From assembly GCA_041653955.1 (NCBI GenBank), contig JBAZEH010000003.1:10148-74147 (forward strand): a DNA stretch of 64,000 nt, given 5' to 3'. Shown here one piece after another: positions 26,101 through 33,038 of this stretch. The stretch is from UBA1562 sp041653955. GTDB taxonomy: Bacteria > Omnitrophota > Gorgyraeia > Gygaellales > Profunditerraquicolaceae. The notes beneath the pieces were generated by a model. That model was not told the origin of the DNA. It saw only the letters and a program-made list of their open reading frames with translations, and made no database searches. Position 1 is the first letter of the stretch; each line of letters begins with the position of its first letter. A program made the translations under genes and the position numbers.

Positions 26101-27950
26101 TATTCGTGGGCAGGCTCTGGTCCGGGGACGGTTTTTTGTTCACTAAAAACAACACGATTCCATTTTACGCTACCTCATCGCATAAATTATGCCGGCAACT
26201 CCAGGATATCCTGCTTAAACTGGGCATTGCCAGCCGCCTGGTAAAGAAAGAATTCAATTATGAACATAAGAACACTAAAGATACCAGGGTCGGCTACGCG
26301 CTTTATCTATATGGCTACGAAAGCATCGTTAAATTCATCACTCATGTTAGCTGCCACATAATCGGAAGGGCAGTCCAGCTGGAACAGCTGCGTAATTATT
26401 ACAGGCAGGTGCCGCCTAATTTAGAAAGCAAGGATACTTTACCGGTATCAATAAAAGAAATAGTCAGGGAAGAAAAGGAAAAACTGGGGTTGACTTGGGA
26501 GGAAATAGAAAATAGGGCCGGAGTTTGCATGAAGGAATTTTATGGTGGAATAAAACCGCATAAAAAGGGCTTTAGACGCAGCACAATAATGCGGCTGGCC
26601 CGTTTCTTCGAGTCCGAAAAGTTATTAAGGTACGTTAACGCGCAGGTCGTATGGGACAGTGTAATATCCGTAGAATATATGGGCAGGGAGGAAACCTATG
26701 ACCTGGAAATAGAAGATACGCATAATTTTATCGCTAACGGCATAATAGTCCACAATTCACATTCAGCCGCATACGCGATGATCTCTTACCGCACTGCGTA
26801 TCTTAAGGCGAATTATCCGGTTGAATTCATGTGCGCCCTGCTTACTTCGGAAAGGGATAATACCGATAAGATAGTGGAGTATGTCAATGAATCCGGCCGC
26901 ATGGGGATAAAGGTCCTGCCTCCGGATATCAACGAGAGCGATTCGTTATTTAAGGTTATTGATAATAATACTATACGTTTTGGGCTTTTGGCGGTGAAGA
27001 ATGTGGGGGGCGGAGCGGCGGAATCCATAGTTAATGCCAGGGGTGAGGGCCCCTTTGTTTCACTTGAGGACCTTTGCCGGCGCATTGATTCGCGGTTAGC
27101 CAACCGCAAGGTCCTGGAGAGCCTGATCAAATGCGGCGCCCTGGATACTTTTGGCTTGCCCAGAGCGCAGATGTTCGTTTCGCTTGCCACAATAATGGAG
27201 ATATCTTCAAGGGCCCAGAAAGAGAAGGCAAAAGGGCAGATATCCTTCTTTGATGCCGGGTTTTCGGATAACTCCTTTAAGGAGACGGCGAATAATATGC
27301 CGTCCATAAAGGAGTGGCCTGAACCGCAGCTTTTGGCTTTTGAGAAAGATATGCTGGGGTTTTATGTCACCGGGCACCCGTTGGCGCGTTATGCCCATGA
27401 GCTTAAGCGTTTTACTTCTTCCTCAACCTCTAACTTGCACCAATACGATGACGGCAGGGAGATAAAGATAGTAGGTTTGATCGCTAAAATAAAACAGACT
27501 GTTACGCGCGCCAAGCAGGAGAAGATGGCTATATTAAAATTAGAGGACCTTGAAGGGATCGTTGAGGTCCTTGTTTTTCCCGCTACTTTCAAGAGGTCAT
27601 CCCGGTATATATTGCCCAGCACGGTGGTGATGGTAACAGGGAGGATTGACCTGAAGGAGGATACCCCCAAGATATTAGCCAGCGACATTTTTCCGATGGA
27701 CGAAGTTTATAAACTGATCACCGCCGTCAATATAAACCTTTCGGGGATAAGGGAGAACCTTTTTGAGAGTTTAAAGGAGCTTTTGGCCCGTTATCAGGGA
27801 AAGATCCCCGTGTATATGCACCTGGATACGCCTTCCAAGTCAAGGGTGCATATGGTTGTAGGTGAAGGGCTATATGTTTTGCCTTCCGATGAGCTGATAA
27901 AAGAGATAGAATCCCTTCTTGGTGAAGACCGCGTCTCTTTGATAATGTAA
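23145..27950 (+). CDS. dnaE: DNA polymerase III alpha subunit, interrupted by an in-frame intein
   Basis: The replicative polymerase subunit. The 1601-codon frame contains 1144 extein residues, the normal DnaE1 length, plus a 457-residue intein (residues 748-1204). The N-terminal PHP domain keeps its metal-binding wording (HLHLHTQYSLLDG, AITDHGSMFG). The palm has PDIDIDFCYERR with the catalytic aspartates, preceded by GPGRGSAAGSLVSY. The intein splits GYGFNK from SHSAAYA. The C-terminal part has the OB-fold (KIVGLIAKIKQTVTRAKQ). No Shine-Dalgarno sequence is visible; TTTTTTATA immediately precedes the ATG, 9 bases after guaA. Confidence 0.97.
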   Translation: MPHSDFVHLHLHTQYSLLDGACRIPQLLERAKQYKMDSLAITDHGSMFGAMDFYMEARKAGIKPIIGCEVYIAPASRLDKSCGSIEEAAYHLILLARDETGYQNLIKLVSIGYLEGFYYRPRIDKEVLSQYQKGLIAMTACLKGEVPSLLQQKRFNDALKAADDYLNIVGKDNFYLEVQGNSIPEQKIVNEGLIKISKELNIPLVATNDVHYLSKEDAVSHEVLLCIQTQSTMNDPNRMRFQTNEFYFNSPEEMKELFRDIPGAVTNTLEIAGRCNLELDFSKVHLPRYDPPVGKTKEEYLRELSEIGLKEKFPGAGADIRERLEHEIGLIKDRGFISYFLIVWDFIHYAKKNNIPVGPGRGSAAGSLVSYLLGITDINPLKYGLLFERFLNPERQGLPDIDIDFCYERRNEVIDYVTAKYGKGNVAQIITFGTMQARAVVRDVGRVMGLAYAEVDRIAKMIPPDPGMSLKDALESEGELKNLYKSDPQITKLINVALSLEGLNRHASTHAAGVVIADKPLDNYMPLFETQDGQITTGYSMSVLEKIGLLKVDFLGLRTLTVIDETRKIIEKTRGLKLDIENLSLDEPNTYKLLGSGQTVGVFQVESSGMRDLLKKLQPDHFEDLIALLALYRPGPIGSGMLDDFMQRRHGRVPIKYHHPKQERILKETYGIIVYQEQIMQIVAELAGFSLAQADLLRRAIAKKIPEVMEQQRKNFILGCIKNHISESVANRIFDLIEYFAGYGFNKCVVGSTEIIDGDTGKVISVRELFERKGVINSTLSCDDNLKITKKKIKDVVNNGVKPVYKLKTALGREITATSNHPFFTISGWKNLGDLRIGERIGLARSLPCGTSTVAPYKLIALAGILSEGNTCHPSGAYYYNNDRIQVDDFVNSLKGFENTVARVKKRRGRFEVYAGTGKDTRFLKGGAPWNKGFNKEDYGAAVKLITGRKCGLRLWIEELGLDYKKATEKFIPQEIISLDKEQLSLFVGRLWSGDGFLFTKNNTIPFYATSSHKLCRQLQDILLKLGIASRLVKKEFNYEHKNTKDTRVGYALYLYGYESIVKFITHVSCHIIGRAVQLEQLRNYYRQVPPNLESKDTLPVSIKEIVREEKEKLGLTWEEIENRAGVCMKEFYGGIKPHKKGFRRSTIMRLARFFESEKLLRYVNAQVVWDSVISVEYMGREETYDLEIEDTHNFIANGIIVHNSHSAAYAMISYRTAYLKANYPVEFMCALLTSERDNTDKIVEYVNESGRMGIKVLPPDINESDSLFKVIDNNTIRFGLLAVKNVGGGAAESIVNARGEGPFVSLEDLCRRIDSRLANRKVLESLIKCGALDTFGLPRAQMFVSLATIMEISSRAQKEKAKGQISFFDAGFSDNSFKETANNMPSIKEWPEPQLLAFEKDMLGFYVTGHPLARYAHELKRFTSSSTSNLHQYDDGREIKIVGLIAKIKQTVTRAKQEKMAILKLEDLEGIVEVLVFPATFKRSSRYILPSTVVMVTGRIDLKEDTPKILASDIFPMDEVYKLITAVNINLSGIRENLFESLKELLARYQGKIPVYMHLDTPSKSRVHMVVGEGLYVLPSDELIKEIESLLGEDRVSLIM
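25386..26756 (+). other. Intein with LAGLIDADG homing endonuclease in DnaE
   Basis: Residue 1 is Cys in CVVGSTEIIDGDTG (block A); block B is TATSNHPFFTISGW; block F is EDTHNFIANGIIVHN, ending in the His-Asn pair needed for Asn cyclisation. The +1 extein residue is Ser. Two LAGLIDADG motifs are present: LAGILSEGN (host residues about 862-870) and FVGRLWSGDGF (987-997), each with an acidic residue at the catalytic position (Glu868, Asp995), so the endonuclease may be active. About 60 residues between the second motif and block F (SIKEIVREEKEKLGLTW onward) look like a helix-turn-helix-type DNA-binding insertion. All residues needed for protein splicing are visible. Confidence 0.95.
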
Positions 27951-28026
27951 AAAACGATTAAAATAAACAGGTTGAGTTTTAATAATAAAGGCTATAAATA
28001 ATATAAAGAATCACATTTTAGCTTAT

Positions 28027-28464
28027 ATGGCCGGGAAAACCAGTCATTCTCGTATTCGCGCTTTCACTCTTCTGGAATTGATAATAGTAATTATTGTCGT
28101 GGGAGTATTAGGTTCTCTCGGTTTTTCCCAGTACAGCAAGTTAATGGAAAGATCCAGATGTGCCGAGGCAAAGGCTATTCTTGGAGCGATAAGGACCGCG
28201 CAGACCGCCTATAAACTTTCTTACGGCGGGTATGCCGCAAGCCTTGCAGAGATTGGCGTAGAGGCTCCAGCTGTCTGTGAATCTACGCACTATTTTCGTT
28301 ATTATCTCGGCGATAGCAATAATAGCGCGTTTGCGGCCCGCTGCGGTAGCGGAGGGAAGTATCCTGATTATCCTTCATGCCCGTATCATTGCCGCACTGA
28401 GTGGTATTATGGCAATGTATTCTGCGGCGTTTATCAGGATGGTGTCTGGGTACAAAGATGGTAG
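28027..28464 (+). CDS. Type IV pilin / type II secretion pseudopilin-like protein
   Basis: A 145-residue protein with a class III signal peptide. The short basic leader MAGKTSHSRIRA is followed by FTLLELIIVIIVVGVLGSL, the methylated Phe, Glu5 and hydrophobic helix of type IV pilins. The residue before the cleavage site is Ala rather than the usual Gly, which prepilin peptidases sometimes accept. The C-terminal globular part has six Cys residues (e.g. YPSCPYHCRTEW) that may form disulphides. No other pilus gene is adjacent; it stands alone between dnaE and the HU gene. No clear ribosome-binding site is visible. Confidence 0.85.
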   Translation: MAGKTSHSRIRAFTLLELIIVIIVVGVLGSLGFSQYSKLMERSRCAEAKAILGAIRTAQTAYKLSYGGYAASLAEIGVEAPAVCESTHYFRYYLGDSNNSAFAARCGSGGKYPDYPSCPYHCRTEWYYGNVFCGVYQDGVWVQRW

Positions 28465-28480
28465 GAAGGCACATTTTCCC

Positions 28481-28509
28481 TTGACATCGTAAATTTTTGG
28501 TATTATTAT
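28481..28509 (+). promoter_or_regulatory. Sigma-70 promoter of the HU gene
   Basis: TTGACA (28481-28486), 17-base spacer, TATTAT (28504-28509), about 24 bases before the ATG, with AGAGGAGGTG as a strong ribosome-binding site. Confidence 0.85.
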
Positions 28510-28533
28510 AGTTAGACATAGAGGAGGTGCCAT

Positions 28534-28806
28534 ATGACCAAGAAGGATATTATTTTAAAGGTATCTGATGAGACGAACCTGAAGCAAATAGATGTAAAAA
28601 AGGTCGTGCAAAAGACATTTGACTGCATAATTGAGGCCCTGATAAGAGGGGAAAAGATAGAGTTGCGTAATTTCGGCGTTTTTAAGATAAAACAGAGAAA
28701 AAGCCGTATAGGCAGGAACCCCCGCACAGGCCAGGTAGTCCCTGTTCCGTCCAGAAAAGTAGTTATCTTTAAACCAGGCCTGGAGATAAAGAAGAAAGTC
28801 AAATAA
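28534..28806 (+). CDS. HU/IHF family DNA-binding protein
   Basis: A 90-residue nucleoid protein. MTKKDIILKVSDETNLKQID opens the helical dimer domain. ELRNFGVFKIKQRKSRIGRNPRTGQVVPVP is split here as ELRNFGVFKIKQ and RIGRNPRTG: the beta arm with the conserved RNP and intercalating Pro. It ends in a Lys-rich tail. It has its own strong promoter and ribosome-binding site, as expected for an abundant protein. HU and IHF subunits cannot be told apart with certainty; the wording is closer to HU/IHF-alpha generalists. Confidence 0.95.
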   Translation: MTKKDIILKVSDETNLKQIDVKKVVQKTFDCIIEALIRGEKIELRNFGVFKIKQRKSRIGRNPRTGQVVPVPSRKVVIFKPGLEIKKKVK

Positions 28807-28868
28807 AGAATCAATTCATAGTTTGAGCCCGCCATACAAATCCGGACTATATATAACCATTATTACTT

Positions 28869-30119
28869 ATGTTTAAGAGAACGCCGGGAACAAAAGATAT
28901 TTTACCCGAAGAATCCTCCTTATGGCAGTCAATAGAGGATACTACCCGCAGGATATTCTCTCTCTATAATTACGGCGAGATACGTACTCCCATTATTGAA
29001 GACGCGGGGTTATTCTCGCGTTCGCTCGGAGAGACGGCGGAGATAGTCCAGAAACAGATGTTCCTGATAAAAAAGGACAAGGATACCTATGCCATGAGGC
29101 CTGAAGGGACCGCCTCGGTGGTAAGGGCTTATATAGAAAATAACCTGGATAAGAGCGCCGGTTTAATCAAGGCTTACTATATCGGTCCGATGTTCCGGGC
29201 GGAGCGCCCGCAAAAGGGGCGTTTGCGCCAGTTCCATCATTTAGGGTGCGAGGTGATCGGTTCCGCAGCCCCGGAATTGGACGTTGAGGTATTATCCCTG
29301 GCAGATAGCCTGCTTAAGGCATATAATATAGAAGGATATGAGATCAAGCTGAACACCCTTGGCTGCGCTGATGATAAGAAGGGATTAACGCAAAACCTGC
29401 GTAAGGCATTGAAGGGCAGGCTGAAGGACTTATGCGGTGATTGCAAGGCCAGGTTTGAGCGCAATATCCTAAGGGTCCTGGATTGTAAAAATGAAGGTTG
29501 CATCAAAGTTGTCCGGGACTTGGATATGGGGGATGGGCATCTTTGCGCGGAATGTAAAGAGCATTTTAATAAAGTAAGGGAAGGATTGGATCTGTTGGGA
29601 GTGGGTTATAAAGTAAGCCCTCACCTTGTGCGCGGCCTGGATTATTATACCCGCACAGTATTTGAGATAGCGCATAACGGGCTGGGGGCGCAGAATGCCC
29701 TGGGGGCGGGAGGCAGATACGATAATCTGGTCTCTGAACTTGGAGGGCCTGACCTTGGCGCCGTAGGTTTCGCGCTGGGTATAGAAAGATTGCTATTGGT
29801 TTTGGCGGCTGAACCCCGCAAGGGCAGCGGGTTAGCCTATATCATTACTATGGGGGATGCGGCCAGGAAAGAAGGCCTGAAGCTTCTGGATATCCTGCGA
29901 AAGGATGGGATCGCCTCTGACACAGATTATGAGGGAAGGTCCCTGAAAGGGGCGCTTCGCCGGGCGAATGACTTATCCGCGCGTTTTGCCCTTATTATCG
30001 GTGATGATGAAATAAAGAAGGATGTTATTACGGTCAAAGATATGGTTTCAGGCGAACAAAAACAGATAAACCGGGGCGGGCTGAACGGTATTTTAAAAGG
30101 ATCATCGCAAAAAGGATAA
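28869..30119 (+). CDS. hisS: Histidine--tRNA ligase
   Basis: A class II synthetase, 416 residues. Motif 2 region is MRPEGTASVVRAYIEN and FRAERPQKGRLRQFHHLGCEV; the His-specific motif is GLDYYTRTVFE; motif 3 is GFALGIERLLLVL. The C-terminal anticodon-binding domain is present. The first codons (FKRTPGTKDILPEES) are canonical. No Shine-Dalgarno sequence precedes the ATG. aspS starts one base after its stop; the hisS-aspS pair is common in bacteria. Confidence 0.97.
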   Translation: MFKRTPGTKDILPEESSLWQSIEDTTRRIFSLYNYGEIRTPIIEDAGLFSRSLGETAEIVQKQMFLIKKDKDTYAMRPEGTASVVRAYIENNLDKSAGLIKAYYIGPMFRAERPQKGRLRQFHHLGCEVIGSAAPELDVEVLSLADSLLKAYNIEGYEIKLNTLGCADDKKGLTQNLRKALKGRLKDLCGDCKARFERNILRVLDCKNEGCIKVVRDLDMGDGHLCAECKEHFNKVREGLDLLGVGYKVSPHLVRGLDYYTRTVFEIAHNGLGAQNALGAGGRYDNLVSELGGPDLGAVGFALGIERLLLVLAAEPRKGSGLAYIITMGDAARKEGLKLLDILRKDGIASDTDYEGRSLKGALRRANDLSARFALIIGDDEIKKDVITVKDMVSGEQKQINRGGLNGILKGSSQKG

Positions 30120-30120
30120 A

Positions 30121-31524
30121 ATGCTGCGTACACATACTTGCGGGGAACTTAATGAGAGCCATCTAGGGAAAGAGGCCACTTTGTGCGGGTGGGTAGCAAG
30201 CCGCCGTGACCACGGTAAGTTGATATTTATAGATATACGCGACCGTTACGGGATAACCCAGGTTGTCTTTATACCTAAGGATTCCGCGGATTCTTATAAG
30301 CTCGCCCAGGGCTTAAGGAGCGAATTTGTGATCAGGGCAACCGGTGTGGTTAATAAGAGGCCGGAGGGCACGATCAACCCTAAACTATCAACGGGGATGG
30401 TGGAGGTTTGCGCTAAGTCTCTTGAGATATTAAACCCCAGTATTACCCCGCCTTTTGAGATCAGCGAGAACCTTGATATAAGCGAAGAGGCCCGCCTTAA
30501 ATACAGGTACCTGGACCTGCGCAGGAGAAAGGTATTTGAAAATTTTATCATGAGGCACGAGTTATATAAAAGTATACGCGCTTTATTGAATAAGGAGGGT
30601 TTTATAGAGTCCGAGACGCCCATACTTACCAAGTCTACTCCGGAGGGGGCGCGCGATTACCTTGTCCCTTCGCGGCTTAATCCGGGCCATTTTTACGCCC
30701 TGCCGCAGTCGCCCCAGCTATTCAAGCAGATACTAATGGTTGCCGGGATAGAAAGGTATTACCAGATCGCCAAATGTTTCCGCGATGAAGACCTGCGCGC
30801 CGACCGCCAGCCTGAATTCACCCAGCTTGACCTGGAGATGTCTTTTGTGGATGAAGAGGATATATTTTCCCTGGCTGAACGCCTGGTATCATCGGTAATG
30901 AAAGAGGTAAAAGGTATTAATATAAAAACCCCATTTCCCCGCATAACATATGACGAAGCCCAGAAGAAATACTCAAGCGATAAACCCGACCTCAGGAAAG
31001 AGCTTGGGTCTGATTTTGCTTTTGTATGGGTAGTGGATTTCCCTTTATTCAAATATAACGATGAAGAGAAGCGCTGGGAGAGCGAGCACCATCCTTTTAC
31101 AGCCCCCAGGGATGAGGATGCGGGGGACCTTGAAAAAGAGCAGGCTAAAGTAAAGGCCCGCTCCTATGACCTGGTGCTGAACGGTATGGAGATAGGTTCG
31201 GGTTCTATCAGGATACACAACCAGGAATTGCAGGAGAGGATATTTAATATTATAGGCATAGGAAGGGATGAGGCGCGTAAACGTTTCGGTTTTCTTTTAG
31301 AAGCTTTTCAGTATGGCGCTCCGCCCCATGGGGGTATTGCCATAGGATTGGACAGGTTCCTTGCTATTTTGTCGGGTGAGAACAGCATAAGGGAGATGAT
31401 AGCGTTCCCCAAGACGAGCGCGGGATCATGCCCCTTGACCGGGGCGCCTTCGCAGGTAGATGAAAAACAATTGAAAGAATTGCATATTATGGCTAAGACG
31501 GTAAAAGAGAGGAGGAAGGAATGA
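30121..31524 (+). CDS. aspS: Bacterial-type aspartate--tRNA ligase lacking the GAD insertion domain
   Basis: Class II synthetase with the N-terminal OB anticodon domain (CGWVASRRDHGKLIFIDIRD), motif 2 (FRDEDLRADRQPEFTQLDLEM) and motif 3 (GIAIGLDRFLAIL). Sequence wording is bacterial, but the length is 467 residues against about 590 for E. coli. The missing part is exact: SSDKPDLR (ending residue 292) is followed at once by KELGSDFAFVWVVDFPLF, where bacterial AspRS has about 125 residues of GAD domain. Catalytic residues on both sides are intact, so the enzyme should aminoacylate. Whether it also charges tRNA-Asn is not visible. It overlaps the LysM lipoprotein gene by four bases. Confidence 0.95.
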   Translation: MLRTHTCGELNESHLGKEATLCGWVASRRDHGKLIFIDIRDRYGITQVVFIPKDSADSYKLAQGLRSEFVIRATGVVNKRPEGTINPKLSTGMVEVCAKSLEILNPSITPPFEISENLDISEEARLKYRYLDLRRRKVFENFIMRHELYKSIRALLNKEGFIESETPILTKSTPEGARDYLVPSRLNPGHFYALPQSPQLFKQILMVAGIERYYQIAKCFRDEDLRADRQPEFTQLDLEMSFVDEEDIFSLAERLVSSVMKEVKGINIKTPFPRITYDEAQKKYSSDKPDLRKELGSDFAFVWVVDFPLFKYNDEEKRWESEHHPFTAPRDEDAGDLEKEQAKVKARSYDLVLNGMEIGSGSIRIHNQELQERIFNIIGIGRDEARKRFGFLLEAFQYGAPPHGGIAIGLDRFLAILSGENSIREMIAFPKTSAGSCPLTGAPSQVDEKQLKELHIMAKTVKERRKE

Positions 31525-32081
31525 GGGCACAGGTCAAATTCTATTTATTGGGTTTATCTTTCGCGGTGGTATTGTCGGGGTGCGTGGTCAGGTCATATCC
31601 TGTTACCAGGGACAGGGTTGACCAGGATCTAAGCGGTAACCGCGGGTACCTTAAGGGCGATATGCCTGCGGATGAAATGAAAGACAGGAAGGCCACACGC
31701 ACTACCCAGGTAGTAGAGGTGGAATTCTATCCGCCGGTAAGATTTGAAAAGAAGCCAAAAACAAAAGCAATGACGGCGGGATCCGTAGATAAGGCCTCTG
31801 CCGCAGACAAAGAGGTATGGGGTAACCGCGGATATATCATGGAGACTACTTCTCCTGATATAGCCGAACCCGTATCTATGGCAAAGAGTGAGAAATATAC
31901 CGTGCAAAAAGGGGATACCCTGCAGAAGATATCGCAGAAATTTTACGGCACCACAAAAAGATGGAACAAGATATTTGAGGCGAACAGCGATAAGCTGAAA
32001 GCCCCTAACAAGATCTATCCGGGCCAGGTGATAGATATCCCGGTAGAATCAATGAAGGAGCCGGCAGCTAACCTGAAATAA
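31521..32081 (+). CDS. LysM domain lipoprotein
   Basis: A 186-residue secreted protein. The signal peptide ends in a lipobox, VVLSGC (Cys about residue 21). The middle is low-complexity and contains two copies of the motif GNRGY (in LSGNRGYLKGDMP and VWGNRGYIMETTSP) about 65 residues apart. The C-terminal LysM domain (about 128-175, YTVQKGDTLQKISQKFYG and IYPGQVIDIP) binds peptidoglycan. It is probably an envelope-tethering lipoprotein. The ATG overlaps the aspS stop (ATGA). Confidence 0.85.
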   Translation: MRAQVKFYLLGLSFAVVLSGCVVRSYPVTRDRVDQDLSGNRGYLKGDMPADEMKDRKATRTTQVVEVEFYPPVRFEKKPKTKAMTAGSVDKASAADKEVWGNRGYIMETTSPDIAEPVSMAKSEKYTVQKGDTLQKISQKFYGTTKRWNKIFEANSDKLKAPNKIYPGQVIDIPVESMKEPAANLK

Positions 32082-33038
32082 GTGGATAAAATAATCAAAG
32101 TAGAAACGCATGGGGAGGCCCAGGCAATATTCGGGCCGCGCGATGAGAACGCCAAGGCCATAGAGAAAGAATTCAAGGTCAAGCTGACGCTTCGCGGCGA
32201 GCATATAAAAGTAAGCGGTACTTTGGCTAATATCAAGAAGGCCTGCGCTCTTATTGAATATATGCTTACTGCGATACGCGCCGGCCAGGGCGGGATAGGC
32301 AGGACGGACCTTCCCTATTTAATGGCAGGTTTTAATAAGTCCAAAGGTGCGCGCCCGGTCAATATCCCTGATTCCGATATTACGCGCTCATTCTCAGGGA
32401 AGAGTATAGGCCCTAAGACAAAGGGGCAGCGCGAGTACGTAGAAGCAATTAAAAAGCACGATATAACCTTTGGCATAGGCCCCGCGGGTACGGGAAAAAC
32501 ATACCTGGCTATGGCATGCGCGGTGGAGGCCTTAAAGAAGCAGGAAGTGCGCAGGCTTATACTTACGCGCCCGGCTATAGAAGCGGGGGAGTCCCTGGGG
32601 TTCCTGCCCGGGGATATGTATGAAAAGATATCCCCGTACCTACGGCCGCTGTATGACGCCATCTATGATATGATGGATGCCGAACGCATAGAGAAATACC
32701 TTGAGACCGGTATCATAGAGGTGGCGCCGCTGGCATATATGCGCGGCAGGACATTGAATGACGCCTTCATAATACTGGATGAGGCGCAGAACGCGACCCG
32801 CGAACAGATGAAGATGTTCCTGACCCGCCTGGGTTTTGATTCCAAGGCCGTCATAACGGGGGACATAACGCAGAGCGACCTGCCGGAAGGCAGGCCCATA
32901 GGCCTGCTGCAGGCGCAGGATATACTGAAAGATATTGAAGGGATCAATTTCATATATTTTACGGGTTCGGATGTGGTAAGGCACGCTTTAGTGCAAAGGA
33001 TAATAGAGGCATATGACAAAAATTCCCGTTCTAAATAA
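32082..33038 (+). CDS. phoH: PhoH family ATPase
   Basis: A 318-residue protein with an N-terminal KH-like segment and a PhoH P-loop ATPase domain: GPAGTGKTYLA (Walker A, about 135-145), RPAIEAGESLGFLPGD, FIILDEAQNATREQMK (Walker B) and TGDITQSDLP. PhoH/YbeZ proteins act with the RNase YbeY in rRNA maturation in other bacteria. Here ybeY is two genes downstream, separated by an HDIG membrane protein, the conserved phoH-yqfF-ybeY order. The start is GTG at 32082, directly after the LysM gene stop. It overlaps the next gene by 26 bases. Confidence 0.94.
   Translation: MDKIIKVETHGEAQAIFGPRDENAKAIEKEFKVKLTLRGEHIKVSGTLANIKKACALIEYMLTAIRAGQGGIGRTDLPYLMAGFNKSKGARPVNIPDSDITRSFSGKSIGPKTKGQREYVEAIKKHDITFGIGPAGTGKTYLAMACAVEALKKQEVRRLILTRPAIEAGESLGFLPGDMYEKISPYLRPLYDAIYDMMDAERIEKYLETGIIEVAPLAYMRGRTLNDAFIILDEAQNATREQMKMFLTRLGFDSKAVITGDITQSDLPEGRPIGLLQAQDILKDIEGINFIYFTGSDVVRHALVQRIIEAYDKNSRSK

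Noticed and set aside
30121..31524. Assembly deletion or frameshift as the cause of the short aspS
   Set aside because: The frame is intact across the junction and the loss matches domain limits; a random deletion would rarely be so exact. Raw reads would still be decisive.
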